A stretch of DNA of 64,000 bases from Trematomus loennbergii (lineage: Eukaryota; Chordata; Actinopteri; Perciformes; Nototheniidae): contig JAAOOA010000117.1 of assembly GCA_012861695.1 (NCBI GenBank), positions 470,001 to 534,000 on the forward strand. The letters run 5' to 3'. Under the pieces are notes generated by a model. It was not told the origin of the DNA. It did no database searches and saw only the letters and a list, made by a program, of their open reading frames with translations. How positions within the stretch are numbered: the first letter of the stretch is position 1; the number at the start of each line of letters is the position of its first letter. Below are positions 32,592 to 42,294 of the stretch, piece by piece. Made by a program: the position numbers and the translations under genes.

Positions 32592-35500
32592 GGGTTTGTT
32601 TTATTTTATTTCTGCTTGTCTGTATTATTGTTATTATTTTTAGCTTACGTATTCTGCATTTTGTATATTTTGTAAGTAATTGCTGTCAAATTTTTCTTTT
32701 TCTTATGTACTTTTAGTAATTTTATTTATTTTTTAAAGAAAAATGTGCTTTTGGTTGTACATGTGTATTAATCAATAAAAATGTGATCACAAAAAACAAA
32801 AGTCTAGGTAAAGAATGAAATCTCGTGGCTGTCAGTGTTACCTGTAGGATGCTGTCAGTGTTACCTGTAGGATGCTGTCAGTGTTACCTGTAGGATGCTG
32901 TCAGTGTTACCTGTAGGATGCTGTCAGTGTTACCTGTAGGATGCTGTCAGTGTTACCTGTAGGATGCTGTCAGTGTTACCTGTAGGATGCTGTCAGTGTT
33001 ACCTGTAGGATGCTGTCAGTGTTACCTGTAGGTGCTGTCAGTGTTACCTGTAGGATGCTGTCAGTGTTACCTGTAGGATGCTGTCAGTGTTACCTGTAGG
33101 ATGCTGTCAGTGTTACCTGTAGGATGCTGTCAGTGTTACCTGTAGGATGCTGTCAGTGTTACCTGTAGGATGCTGTCAGTGTTACCTGTAGGATGCTGTC
33201 AGTGTTACCTGTAGGATGCTGTCAGTGTTACCTGTAGGATGCTGTCAGTGTTACCTGTAGGATGCTGTCAGTGTTACCTGTAGGATGCTGTCAGTGTTAC
33301 CTGTAGGATGCTGTCAGTGTTACCTGTAGGATGCTGTCAGTGTTACCTGTAGGATGCTGTCAGTGTTACCTGTAGGATGCTGTCAGTGTTACCTGTAGGA
33401 TGCTGTCAGTGTTACCTGTAGGATGCTGTCAGTGTTACCTGTAGGATGCGTGCAGCTTTGTGTTTGTAGTCCTGTAACTCCATCTTTGCCGCCTCAGCTG
33501 CAGCTTTGTTGCTCTTCAGCTGCGTCTGCATGTCTTCGACTCGCAGCCGTTCCTCCGCCGCTCGACGCTCCGCTGCCGTCACGGTCTCCGCCAGCGTCTG
33601 CCGATCAGACTCCACTTTAGAGAGGCGGCCGGCGAACTCACCCTGCAACACACACAGATACACACACACAGAGTTAAGAAGTACAATAGTCGTTTAGGGA
33701 CACACAGATACACACACACTGAGTTAAGAAGTACTATAGTCGTTTAGGGACACACAGATACACACACACAGAATTAAGAAGTAGAATAGTCGTTTAGGGA
33801 CACACAGATACACACACAGAGTTAAGAAGTACTATAGTCGTTTAGGGACACACAGATACACACACACAGAATTAAGAAGTGAATAGTCGTTTAGGGACAC
33901 ACAGATACACACACACAGAGTTAGAAGTACTATAGTCGTTTAGGGACACACAGATACACACACACACAGAGTTAAGAAGTAGAATAGTCGTTTAGGGACG
34001 CACAGATACACACACACAGAGTTAAGAAGTAGAATAGTCGTTTAGGGACACACAGATACACACACACTGCGTTAAGAAGTACTATAGTCGTTTAGGGACA
34101 CACAGATACACACACACAGAGTTAAGAAGTAGAATAGTCGTTTAGGGACACACAGATACACACACACAGAGTTAAGAAGTACTATAGTCGTTTAGGGACA
34201 CACAGATACACACACACAGAGTTAAGAAGTACTATAGTCGTTTAGGGACACAGATACACACACACAGAGTTAAGAAGTAGAATAGTCGTTTAGGGACACA
34301 CAGATACACACACACTGAGTTAAGAAGTACTATAGTCGTTTAGGGACACACAGATACACACACACAGAGTTAAGAAGTACAATAGTAATTTAGGGACACA
34401 CAGATACACACACACACAGAGTTAAGAAGTACTATAGTCGTTTAGGGACACACAGATACACCACACAGAGTTAAGAGTACTATAGTCGTTTAGGGACACA
34501 CAGATACACACACACAGAGTTAAGAAGTACTATAGTCGTTTAGGGACACACAGATACACACACAGAGTTAAGAAGTACAATAGTCGTTTAGGGACACACA
34601 GATACACACACACACAGAGTTAAGAAGTACTATAGTCGTTTAGGGACACACAGATACACACACAGAGTTAAGAAGTACAATAGTCGTTTAGGGACACACA
34701 GATACACACACACAGCGTTAAGAAGTACTATAGTTGTTTAGGGACACACAGATACACACACACAGAGTTAAGAAGTACTATAGTCATTTAGGGACACACA
34801 GATACACACACACAGAGTTAAGAAGTACAATAGTCGTTTAGGGACACACAGATACACACACACAGAGTTAAGAAGTACAATAGTCGTTTAGGGACACACA
34901 GATACACACACACAGAGTTAAGAAGTACTATAGTCGTTTAGGGACACACAGATATACACACACAGAATTAAGAAGTAGAATAGTCGTTTAGGGACACACA
35001 GATACACACACAGAGTTAAGAAGTACTATAGTCGTTTAGGGACACACAGATACACACACACACAGAGTTAAGAAGTAGAATAGTCGTTTAGGGACACACA
35101 GATACACACACACAGAATTAAGAAGTAGAATAGTCGTTTAGGGACACAGATACTGTACATTTTATTAATTATTAAATACGGATTTTTTTATTGTTTTTAT
35201 TTCTTACGTATAATTATAGTCTTTTTTTTAAATCTAAGGCTCAAACAAATATTTAAAATAAAGAAGTAAAATGTTTTCTATGTGTTCAGTCGTTGAACAA
35301 TACATATTTGTATCACAACATCCAGCTATAACATTTCATTCAACATGATCATTTCAATATATTTTAGAGCAAATTAATCTACGATACAAAAATGATCATT
35401 CCCTTCAATATTGTAAATCATATCCTTGTTGCAGTATCAGTCAAAAATAATAACAATAACTGCCATGTATGTAAAGTAAATGTGATAATGTCACACAGAT

Positions 35501-38500
35501 ATGTTATGTGATATAAATATGAGAGGCATCCTGTTCACCTGCATCTGTCTGTAGTTGTCCTGCTCCCTCCGGGCGGACAGCTCCGCGTCGCGCAGCCTCT
35601 CCTGGATCGTCTCCAGAGCCTGAGACTGCACGCTGCTGCCCTCCGAGTGGTCCAGCACGATCCTGAGGAACAGAGGAGGAGAATAACATCTGAAGCCATT
35701 AAAGGTCCCCTATTATACTGTTTTTCATCAATATATTACAGGTCTCAGATATATACATAAATGTCTCTGAAGTGTTTGGCTCCAAACACCAAACCGATCA
35801 TTGCAGCATCCCATAATCCCCTCTGTTTCAGCCCTGTTTCCAAAGTGCTGATTCTCTGTCTGTTACTTTAGATGAAAATAAGGAGCCCCTCCCCACGCCC
35901 CTCTGAGAGAGATTTGGTAAAAAAGAACACAATGGTGCTCTAGGAGGAGATTCAGGTGATAAGGTGGGGGGGGGGGGGTTACCTTGGTTGGTGATTGGCT
36001 AATGGTTACTCAAGCCAAAACATCGTTATGACATCATAAAGTGGCCAAAATCTGATCAGCTCATTTTCAGACAGGTTTTTATATAAATGGATCAGGACAA
36101 AAGAGAGAGAATCTTTGTTCCTGAAACTTTCAGAGTCTCTTTACACAGAGGGGACACATGTTGATGTAGAAGAGGGGACACATGTTGATGTAGAAGAGAC
36201 ATGAAGAAGAGGGGACACATGTTGATGTCGAAGAGACATGAAGAAGAGGGGACACATGTTGATGTAGAAGAGACATGAAGAAGAGGGGACACATGTTGAT
36301 GTAGAAGAGACATGAAGAAGAGGGGACACATGTTGATGTAGAAGAGACATGAAGAAGAGGGACACATGTTGATGTAGAAGAGACATGAACAAGTGGGTTT
36401 TGCACAATAGGTGACCTTTACTATGAAGAAAAAGGTGGAAACAAACCTCGACCGCTCCGTCTGCGCCTCCTCCAGAGCGGCGCTGCGGGACTTCAGCATC
36501 TGATCGGCTTCATCGAGACGGACCTTCAGCACGGCCAGCTGAGCGTCTTTAGCAGAAAGCGATTCTGTGAGGTCATCAACCTTCGACCGGAGATCTCGTG
36601 ACATCCTGTCGCTCTGAGACTGCTCCGAGTTCCTCCGGTCGGCACGGAGACGAGCGTGGTTCAACTCTATGTGAGAGGAGCACAGGTTAGAATAAACCTT
36701 TTTTCAGAACATTCACCTTTTTTAAGAATTGTTTAAGAATTTTGACTTGTTTTCCTAAGAATTTCATTTTTTTCCTCAGAATTTGACTTTTTTCAGAATT
36801 GAGACTTTTTATCAGGCTTTGAATTTTTTTTAGGAATTTTCACTTTCCCTAAGAATTCAGATTTTTTTTTCAGAATTTGCACTTTAATCTTAAATTTTAC
36901 CTTTTCTAAGGATTTGGCTTTTTTTCTCAGTTTATTTCATCTTTTTTTTAGAATTTTGACTTCTTAGAATTTTAACCTTTTTTCTCAGAATTCTTTGAAA
37001 AAAAGTTATCTATTTATTTTTCTTATTTTCACAATACATTTCCTCTTATTGTGCTTATGTATGCACACTATACACAAAAGCAAATTCCTTGTATGTGTGA
37101 ACCTGCTCAGATTCTGGTTCTGGTTCTGGTTCCTGGTTGCTCTCGTCTCTCACCGTCCTGCAGGTCTTTGGCCCTCTGGATGACTGAAACCATCTCCTGG
37201 TTGAGGGAGGAAACCTCGCTCCGCAGCAGCTGGTTCTCCAGACGCAGGCTGGACAGGATGTGGCTCTGAGGCTCCTCAGTGGGGGGGGCAGCAGCAGCAG
37301 CAGGAGGAAGAGGAAGAGGAGGAAGAGGAGGATCCTGTCTGATGGACTCCTGAGGAACAGCCAAGCCGGAGTCTGAGCTCTCAGTGTGTCTGTGGTTGAA
37401 GGGCGGGGTGAAGACAGAACAAACACAGGTATTATTCAGATATTATTACCTGTACGTTTGTGCAATACCACAGCTAACATATCGTGTTTTTTGGGTTGTT
37501 TTTCTTAATTTGTATCTCTTTAACTGTGTTTATGTAGGCACCAAATACACCACGGCTAATTCCTCGTCTGCGTCAACCTACTTGGCAAAAAAACCTGTTT
37601 CTGATTCAGATTCTCATGTTCTGAATTCACTTGTGTGCTTTTACACTTTATTTAGGGGCGTGTGGTGCAGTGGATAGAGCCTTGGTGTTGGGATCAGGGG
37701 GGTCACAGGTTCAAACCCCACTGCAGTCAGCATGTCGTTGTGTCCCTGAGACACTTCACCCCAAATTGCTCCTGTGGGGATTGTCCACAGTATTGAGTAT
37801 GTAAGTCGCTTTGGATAAAAGCGTCTAATAAGTAACATGTAATGTGATGTAATTTATTCCTTACAATTCATTTACACTTTGTTAACGGCTCCTTCAATAC
37901 TTTTGTACGCCCACTTTAAAAAAAAGCTTTCTACTTATTTTTTTATCTCGGTGCACTTTTATTAGTGTGTTCTTGGCCTTTACATAACATGTAAATCACC
38001 ATGTAAATCGACTGGACATCCCCCTTCCCCCCTCACTCCCATTGCTCCCCGGGCGCTGTACAATAGCTGCTCCTAGCACTAGACTCCTGGTGCTAGGATG
38101 GGTTAAAAGCAGAGAACACATGTCACTGTGTGCTCTGCATGTGAGACCATTAAAGAAGGGTTCACACCTCCATATTCTATTCTATTCTACTCTTTCTACT
38201 TTAATCTGCACTTAACCGTTGCTGCTGTAACACCCTGGATTTCCCCGCTGCAGAACGAATAAAGGCTTTCTGATCGTGAAGACTCTTTGGATCGTTACAG
38301 ATAGACAATAATGAAGAGAAAGTACTAATGATTACAAATAAATCCCAATAGAGCCGCCGAATAAACAGATCATCAACTAGGTGTGAAACGTAGGACATGT
38401 ATTTTCCAAGAGTTGTATTCCCCTATAACCTAAGAGTACAATACTATATAATTGTTTGGTTTTTTATTTATTTAAATTGAGGCCATGAAACCGTGTGACC

Positions 38501-39222
38501 GATCCTGCTCTGCTAGAGATGTTTTCAGCAACGACTAACACCTCGGGCCCTGTGATCGTACCTTGGCTTAATTCTTTAGCAGAGCCTTCGTCTGATGTCT
38601 TGATGCTGTGAGCGGACAGTGAGCTCATGCTGGACGCCCGGGATACTCCCCTGGTGGAGGGGGTGTAGACGGGGCCGATGGGAGGGAGAAAGGGGTGGAG
38701 GAGGGAGGAGGAGGCGTGGGCTCTGGGGCTCTGTAACAGGAACCACCACCTTCACAAGTTCTCTTCTTGAATCCCTCCTGCCGCTCTCCGGAGGGTCGGA
38801 GCTGTTCAGAAAGTCAAAGAGCATGTCGTCGTCCACGTCTTGCTCGCTCTTTTTGCGCCTCACAAACCCAGAGGAAGTCTTGGCGGAGGTGGAGGCGGAG
38901 GCGGAGGCGCTGCTTCCAGAACCAGAGAGGACACTGGATGTGTTCGCAGCACCGAGCAGCGTGGATCCGGATCTCTTAATGTTTGCAGCTGCAGCGGAGA
39001 CGAAGCTGTGTGAATCCTCAGTGGATGAAATGCATGATGAGCTGCAGGTGCATGGGTCTTGAAACCTGCAGGGTTGAATTCAGGTTTGACGGGTGATTCT
39101 TCTTCGTAGGAGGAAAAGGAGGACGCTTTCTCCTGGTTTATGGTCAGAGCAGTGGCAGCTCCCTGGTCCACTTTGTTCAGGAAGTCCTCAGCTTTCCCGG
39201 CAAAATCGGCAAACCAAGACAT
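22882..39222 (-). CDS. GOLGA5: GOLGA5 / golgin-84, complete coding region (12 coding exons, ~775 aa)
   Basis: Membrane-anchored golgin involved in intra-Golgi retrograde tethering and ribbon structure. Seen: N-terminus MSWFADFAGKAEDFLNKVDQ (family signature), FVRRKKSEQDVDDDMLFDFL NSS motif, a Pro/Ser-rich low-complexity part, then a long coiled coil (LRLENQLLRSEVSSLNQEM, DSQLAVLKVRL-type, KEGSGLDSLD, HEREMQKEEIQKLQGQ), YGKVRKAASSIDRFSIRLGI, and a C-terminal membrane span ALLHLWVMVVLLTY with a short tail. Exons: 38562-39222, 37154-37389, 36447-36666, 35539-35662, 33439-33642, 31755-31928, 29985-30113, 28857-28954, 26375-26597, 24144-24240, 23991-24054, 22882-22977. Human is ~731 aa. Frame breaks near 39050, ~38690, 37389 and 28916 look like one-base assembly errors because the phases close once they are allowed for. 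Confidence 0.95.
23390..23875 (+). mobile_element. TTAA MITE, family A, divergent short copy
   Basis: TTAA flanks, ends AAAGTGGACCTATCATGC and GCATGATAGGTCCCCTTTAA, but a diverged shorter interior. Sits in the last GOLGA5 intron. Confidence 0.82.
23991..24054 (-). CDS. GOLGA5: GOLGA5 coding exon 11
   Basis: 64 bp, phase 2 to 0. Encodes IRLGIFLRRYPMARVFVILY and I. The basic patch precedes the membrane span, which starts here and continues into the last exon. Confidence 0.95.
24144..24240 (-). CDS. GOLGA5: GOLGA5 coding exon 10 (NAGNAG acceptor)
   Basis: 97 bp if the AAGCAG acceptor is used at its second AG; 100 bp if at the first. Encodes ARQRNAPVLFSDQESPGVYG and KVRKAASSIDRF, plus two bases. 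Human has YGKVRKAASSIDQFS. Confidence 0.92.
24435..24640 (-). mobile_element. tRNA-derived SINE (minus)
   Basis: Minus-strand copy of the SINE at 25321. It shows the GTGGCGCAGTGG A-box-like and GGTTTGAACC B-box complement, the body, and the ATCCAAAGCGACGTACATAC tail complement. Confidence 0.82.
25321..25492 (+). mobile_element. tRNA-derived SINE (plus)
   Basis: A box GTGGCGCAGTGG, B box GGTTCAAACCC, body CATGTCGTTGTGTCCCTGAG, tail GTAAGTCGCTTTGGATAAAA. Polymerase III type promoter; tail shared with fish LINEs. Confidence 0.88.
25493..25865. repeat. GGCCCGACACACCAAGCTGAC repeat fragment
   Basis: GC-rich segment beginning right after the SINE tail with AGGCCCGACACACCAAGC, a motif typical of a dispersed fish repeat. 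The right end is not certain. Confidence 0.45.
25973..25993. repeat. Short telomere-like tract (CCCTAA)3
   Basis: GCCCTAACCCTAACCCTAAC: three and a half units of the vertebrate telomere repeat, C-strand orientation on the plus strand. Confidence 0.85.
26040..26185. repeat. GACGCCCATCGACGGCCT minisatellite, ~8 copies
   Basis: Tandem 18-bp units GCCTGACGCCCATCGACG alternating CGTCGG/CGACGG, some short by 1-2 bases. CpG-rich. Confidence 0.9.
26375..26597 (-). CDS. GOLGA5: GOLGA5 coding exon 9
   Basis: 223 bp, phase 0 to 1. Encodes LTNKALSSSSQTELENRLHQ, LTETLIQKQTMLEALGTEKS, ALVFQMERLETQLKSREGG and SINMSNLEGP. Very close to human LTETLIQKQTMLESLSTEKN. Confidence 0.96.
26645..27190. repeat. Retroposon tails
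   Basis: GTCAAAGTCAACTTTATTGT at ~26658 is the inverse of TCAATAAAGTTGACTTTGAC at ~59856. AATTCCCCCTCTGTGGGACT AATAAAGGTA at ~27150 is another LINE-type tail. A G-rich TG tract lies at 26875-26897. Confidence 0.6.
27340..28000. repeat. G-rich 12-bp minisatellite, ~55 units
   Basis: Units TGGAAGCTGGGG interspersed with GGTGGTGGGG. Purine/G-rich on the plus strand, C-rich on the GOLGA5 sense strand. Frames through it (Gly/Trp, Pro/Ser/Thr) are artefacts. Lies in the intron between GOLGA5 exons 26597 and 28857. Confidence 0.96.
28857..28954 (-). CDS. GOLGA5: GOLGA5 coding exon 8 (one-base frame break)
   Basis: 98 bp as assembled. It reads ELQYLEEEQHRAK and then, after one missing A at ~28916 (AAAA read as AAA), TTLQSRIKDREDDIQKLRNQ. 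Human has NTLQSRIKDRDEEIQKLRNQ. With the base restored it is 99 bp, phase 0 to 0. Confidence 0.9.
29026..29640. mobile_element. Dispersed repeat with nested GGCGGC-inverted-repeat insert
   Basis: GCAGGAATCCTGAAGTCAAA, AAGACCCTTTCCATACATTT and AACGATGTTGTTTAACAACC match 52970-53200. At CAAGCAGTGA it is broken by a segment (~29290-29625) with inverted ends CACGGCGGCATGCGTTGAAG and CTTCAACGCACGCCGCCGTG. Confidence 0.7.
29985..30113 (-). CDS. GOLGA5: GOLGA5 coding exon 7
   Basis: 129 bp, phase 0 to 0. Encodes DLESQAVTEADAWREQQLQL, EETQSFQNRAKREAEAEAER and YKQ. Coiled coil corresponding to human DMEAQQVNEAESAREQLQDL. Confidence 0.9.
30114..31052. other. GOLGA5 intron, no recognised element
   Basis: AT-rich intronic sequence with poly-T runs. 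No exon, RNA gene or inverted-repeat element seen. Confidence 0.5.
31061..31328 (+). mobile_element. hAT-like MITE with perfect 8-bp target duplication
   Basis: Ends CAGGGGTGTCAAACTCAAGG and TTGAGTTTGACACCCCTG. Flanked by GATTAGAT at 31053-31060 and 31329-31336. A diverged copy is at ~39655-40252. Confidence 0.9.
31755..31928 (-). CDS. GOLGA5: GOLGA5 coding exon 6
   Basis: 174 bp, phase 0 to 0. Encodes SKEKLISSLKEGSGLDSLDG, a Gly/Ala patch, ELEDLKHEREMQKEEIQKLQ and GQLHTLRIEIQ. Human has SKEKLINSLKEGSGFEGLDS. Confidence 0.95.
32318..32590. repeat. (GT)n tracts
   Basis: Pure GT at 32318-32385. After a short retroposon-like tail (GCTTTATAAATAAAACTTGA) more GT/GTGTAG tracts at 32500-32590. Confidence 0.9.
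32831..33449. repeat. 23-bp minisatellite of a splice donor, 27 copies
   Basis: On the GOLGA5 strand each unit is ATCCTACAG|GTAACACTGACAGC. The copy at 33428-33449 spans the real exon end; 26 more follow into the intron. One unit (~33021-33043) lacks one A. 26 units less one base equals the 597 bp between the first and last starts. Confidence 0.97.
33439..33642 (-). CDS. GOLGA5: GOLGA5 coding exon 5, bracketed by minisatellites at both splice sites
   Basis: 204 bp, phase 0 to 0. Encodes GEFAGRLSKVESDRQTLAET, VTAAERRAAEERLRVEDMQT and DYKHKAARILQ, matching human DYKQKATRILQ. The 3' end (ATCCTACAG plus GTAACACTG) is the founder unit of a 27-copy 23-bp array. The 5' acceptor TGTGTGTTGCAG adjoins a ~30-copy 50-bp array. 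Confidence 0.95.
33648..35155. repeat. ~50-bp minisatellite, ~30 copies, abutting a GOLGA5 acceptor
   Basis: Unit GGGACACACAGATACACACA then CACAGAGTTAAGAAGTACTA then TAGTCGTTTA. Units vary in CA length and in A/T at one site (ACTATAG, AGAATAG, ACAATAG). It begins six bases past the AG of exon 33439-33642. Confidence 0.96.
35539..35662 (-). CDS. GOLGA5: GOLGA5 coding exon 4
   Basis: 124 bp, phase 2 to 0. Encodes IVLDHSEGSSVQSQALETIQ, ERLRDAELSARREQDNYRQ and MQ, matching human MQDQSEGNSLQNQALQTFQE. Confidence 0.95.
35699..36420 (+). mobile_element. TTAA MITE with 35-bp minisatellite (copy 2, ~7 units)
   Basis: Starts TTAAAGGTCCCCTATTATAC and ends CACAATAGGTGACCTTTA. The array at ~36145-36390 is the reverse complement of that at 9698-10820. 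A G10 run lies at ~35967. Ends ~26 bp from GOLGA5 exon 3's donor. Confidence 0.85.
36145..36390. repeat. 35-bp minisatellite, ~7 copies
   Basis: Units GGGGACACATGTTGATGTAG plus AAGAGACATGAAGAA. Same sequence as the other two arrays. Confidence 0.95.
36447..36666 (-). CDS. GOLGA5: GOLGA5 coding exon 3
   Basis: 220 bp, phase 1 to 2. Encodes ELNHARLRADRRNSEQSQSD, RMSRDLRSKVDDLTESLSAK and DAQLAVLKVRLDEADQMLKS. The KSDRM, VDDLTE and DSQLAVLKVRL blocks identify golgin-84. Confidence 0.95.
37154..37389 (-). CDS. GOLGA5: GOLGA5 coding exon 2
   Basis: 236 bp. Encodes TESSDSGLAVPQESIRQ, a Pro/Leu then Ala run, TEEPQSHILSSLRLENQLLR and SEVSSLNQEMVSVIQRAKDL. Human has NLRLENQLLRNEVQSLNQEM. The incoming phase (1) fits only if one base is missing at the exon start; out phase 1. 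Confidence 0.9.
37650..37860 (+). mobile_element. tRNA-derived SINE (plus)
   Basis: A box GTGGTGCAGTGG, B box GGTTCAAACCC, tail GTAAGTCGCTTTGGATAAAA then GTCTAATAAGTAACATGTAA. The third copy of the family in the window. Confidence 0.88.
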
Positions 39223-39230
39223 TTTGTTTC
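38562..39230 (-). CDS. GOLGA5: GOLGA5 first coding exon
   Basis: ATG at 39220-39222, eight bases after a TTCCGTTAG acceptor, so a 5' UTR exon lies upstream. Encodes MSWFADFAGKAEDFLNKVDQ and GAATALTINQEKASSFSSYE. After a frame slip at 39040-39063 it continues CISSTEDSHSFVSAAAANIK, SGFVRRKKSEQDVDDDMLFD and FLNSSDPPESGRR. A second slip (~38690, CCC/CTCC-rich) leads to VYTPSTRGVSRASSMSSLS and HSIKTSDEGSAKELSQ. The donor is GTACGA, phase 1. Confidence 0.9.
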
Positions 39231-39654
39231 CTAACGGAAGAAACACAAGAGCTCAATTAGAGGATGACATCAGCCTTTTCTGCTGACTGAGTCCAAAACT
39301 ATAAGGATATCAGAATCAGAATACTTTGTCCCAGGGGGAATAGGATTACGCAAAAAAGCTCAATTTTTGAATAAAATATATATATACAAGTGTGCACATT
39401 TCACTAAAATCTAAACAACAATACATATGTAAACATTTGCATATTACAATATATAATGTAGTGTATTAGAATTTATAAATATCTGAAAACAAGATTATTG
39501 CACAAAGTTTACAATTGAATACAGTCATATTCAAGTGGTATCAGTATTGCACAGTTAAATAATTGCAAAGGTGATATGGCCTAAGTATTGCACCTAATGC
39601 ACATTATTATTGTTTAAGAGGATTTTAGCTGCTGATGCACACACTCACTAATCC

Positions 39655-40252
39655 ACATATGTCAAACTCAAGGCCCGGGGCCAAATCCGGGCCGTGGTAG
39701 ATTTAATTTCGGCCCACAGGATAATTACTAATTAGGATAAGTAGATAATTTCTAATTATCCTGTGGGCCTAAATTTCCACCGGTATCTTGCACGCACACC
39801 TTCACTCAATCCTGAGGGTTTCCTCAGCTCAGAGCCTGACCCCAAACATTGATGAACTTGCACCCAAGATGAGATGCCAAGTATCTGGCTTGAACTAGCA
39901 TCACTGAGTTTCAATGGATGTTTCCTTTGCACTTTCTTTCTTGAGACAACAGGGCATGTTTGGTTTTTTCTTGAGGGAATTGTTTTTTGTTGAAGCTGTT
40001 GTTGGCCTGTGGAAAAATGTAATCATAAGAAATGACTCCGGAAAACTGCAGATAGAGCCATAAGAAATGAATACCTGATTATTAATGTTTAATGTTGTTT
40101 TTATAGGCAATCATTTAAGCTTTGTTAGTTATAGGGTTTAATATGTGCAATAAGTTCATTTCAATAAGTTTGCAATAAACATTGAACCAGTCCGGCCCTC
40201 GACTTACGGATTTTAAATGTTGGCCCACTGTGTATTTGAGTTTGACACCCCT
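39655..40252 (+). mobile_element. hAT-like MITE, longer diverged copy
   Basis: TGTCAAACTCAAGGCCCGGG on the left and GAGTTTGACACCCCTG on the right match the element at 31061. The interior is different and longer. Lies upstream of the GOLGA5 ATG exon. Confidence 0.75.
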
Positions 40253-40703
40253 GCTCTAAACCCTTGCACACAATCTGAATGCATTGATTTCAAGTAAATC
40301 ATCAGATATATAAGCTCTAAGTCGGCGAAATCAACATATTGATCGAGTGAAACATACATTGGACATTTCACCTCCGGAAAAAAACACTACTCTTAGGCCA
40401 TAGCACCCCTAGAAAAGTGCGTTAATGTTTAATTTAAGGAGGATAATATTGACATGGGAAACATAGATCCCGTGAATGCATCATTTGCACAGCTAGCATG
40501 CTAACTCAAACGAGCTAAAGCTAAAAGGTTGGTTATTCTAACAACATGGTATTTTATCAGGTGCAATAACACACACACATATGAGTTAATAAAGGAATCG
40601 TCAGCTGTTGGGTTGTATGTTGTCACAAAGTAAACAGTTCAGGATTAACTGGAACAATGCTAATGAGGCTATCTGGGTATTAAAGGGAAAGAGGCTGAAA
40701 ACA

Positions 40704-40775
40704 AACCGTTTGAAAAGAGGTCCAAATGTCCAAAGCGTCTCAGCTAAAGCCGGGGTTTAACTGGAGGACATGAAG
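40704..40775 (-). other. GOLGA5: Candidate GOLGA5 5' UTR exon
   Basis: The ATG exon starts with an acceptor eight bases before the ATG, so a noncoding first exon is required. A GC-richer patch here ends AAACG at a GTTTGT donor on the gene strand. This is the best candidate seen, but nothing else confirms it. Its exact limits are guesses. Confidence 0.25.
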
Positions 40776-41074
40776 CAGAAACACCGTGGAGGTAAACCGG
40801 GTAAACAGAAACAAATGTCATTGTCTGTCAGAGAGGATCTCCTTCTCAATACGTGGAGCAGGAAGAGCAGCGAGGACCCCACAACAGAGCGACCGAGAAG
40901 ACGCCTGATCAGAAATCCGCTTGTTTTGTTTTCTATACTCGTGATTAAATAAAAACAATGTTTGCTTTGTTTTTCAGATTTCTCCTATAAAAGATAAGGT
41001 GTTTTCCTTTTTATCATAACATTTCACCTTTACTAAAAAAAAAACAAAGAAGTTAACAGCGGTAGACTGACAGG

Positions 41075-41840
41075 CAGGGCCGTTTCTAGCTTTTTGGGGG
41101 CCCTATGCAAGATGCTGTTTGGGGGCCCTAGTCTTTACAGTTTTTTAACTACAATGGGGGGATTCCGAAGCCTTTAAGATGATCTGTGGAGATGCATCAA
41201 TCAAAGAGGAAAACAGGCTAATTTCACGAAAACCAAGCAATTGAAACTTACAACAAATTATATTAAAAAGGTAAACATTAAGGCTCCTCTTTGCAGGGCC
41301 GTCCCTCCCTACAGGCCGATCATGCAGACTGCGTGGGGCCTCACCTTGCGGAGGGGGCCTCATCTTGCGGAGGGTGCCTCAACTGAGCCGAAAATGCGGC
41401 GCACCTATGCGCTTATGCGACGCAATTAGTGTGGCGCGGCACGGTTTCGCCGCTGCGAGGCTCCACTAGCCCCCGCCCCCGTTGACGCTCGCGAAACAGA
41501 GGGCCTCATCATATAACTTTGCGTGGGGCCTCTGTTGGCCAGGGACGGCCCTGCCTCTATGTCAATAAATGCAAGAGATGCAGCATTTTCTCAACAATGT
41601 GACAGCCCAACGATGATTTGGACTTTATTACCCCACAAACACAAGCCACAGCTTTGCTATCATTGCATTTAGTTGTGTTTATATCCTACATTTGATTTTT
41701 AAGCATATAATGCTTCACCGAACACAGGAGGGGGCTTGGCTGTCTACAAATAAAGCGGCTAATTTTAATTCTCCCCAAATATATTGAGGCTGAACCTGAA
41801 CTTTCAGCTTGGGGGCCCCCTAGTGGCCACAGGGGACCTA
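41075..41840. mobile_element. Older repeat (GGGGGCCCTA) enclosing a hAT-like MITE
   Basis: CAGGGCCGTTTCTAGC at 41079 and GGGGGCCCCCTAGTGG at ~41815 frame a degenerate repeat. Inside, CAGGGCCGTCCCT (41294) and AGGGACGGCCCTG (ending 41553) are the inverted ends of a MITE with 7/8-matching target repeats CCTCTTTG and CCTCTATG. Confidence 0.65.
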
Positions 41841-42294
41841 TTCTTTTTTTCTTCCTGTGTATATTCCATGTGTAATATCAGTGCTTCTTCTTATCTGTTG
41901 CTGCCATGATGACACCTGAATTTCCCTACGGGGGTAAATAAAGGTCCATCTTATCTTATCTCAAATTATAAAAGACGTAATCTTGTTGCGTGTTAAAGTG
42001 TTATAGAATACTGCATTATTTGTACATGTAAGAACATTGTAATGTTAATTGTACTCCTGCATCATATCCTTCATCAGGTTTATTTTAGTAAACAGTAACC
42101 AGTACCTATAATAACTGTAAATATTTCTAGTGAAGTAGAAGTAAAGTAACATAAAATTAAATAAAAAATAGGCCTACTTAGGAACCTCAAAATTGTACTT
42201 ATGTACAGCCTCGAGTAAATTGACTTACCACTGTCATGGACGAAATTCTGAATAAAGTTGCTTTATATAAAGTCTATTTGTTTTTTAGTTAAAT

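Noticed and set aside
33646..35155. CRISPR-like regular array
   Set aside because: Units are contiguous 50-bp repeats without unique spacers, in a vertebrate intron.
40770..40952. Plus-strand 60-residue frame near the GOLGA5 5' end
   Set aside because: Short, no homology recognised, no splice partners. More likely promoter or 5' UTR sequence of GOLGA5.
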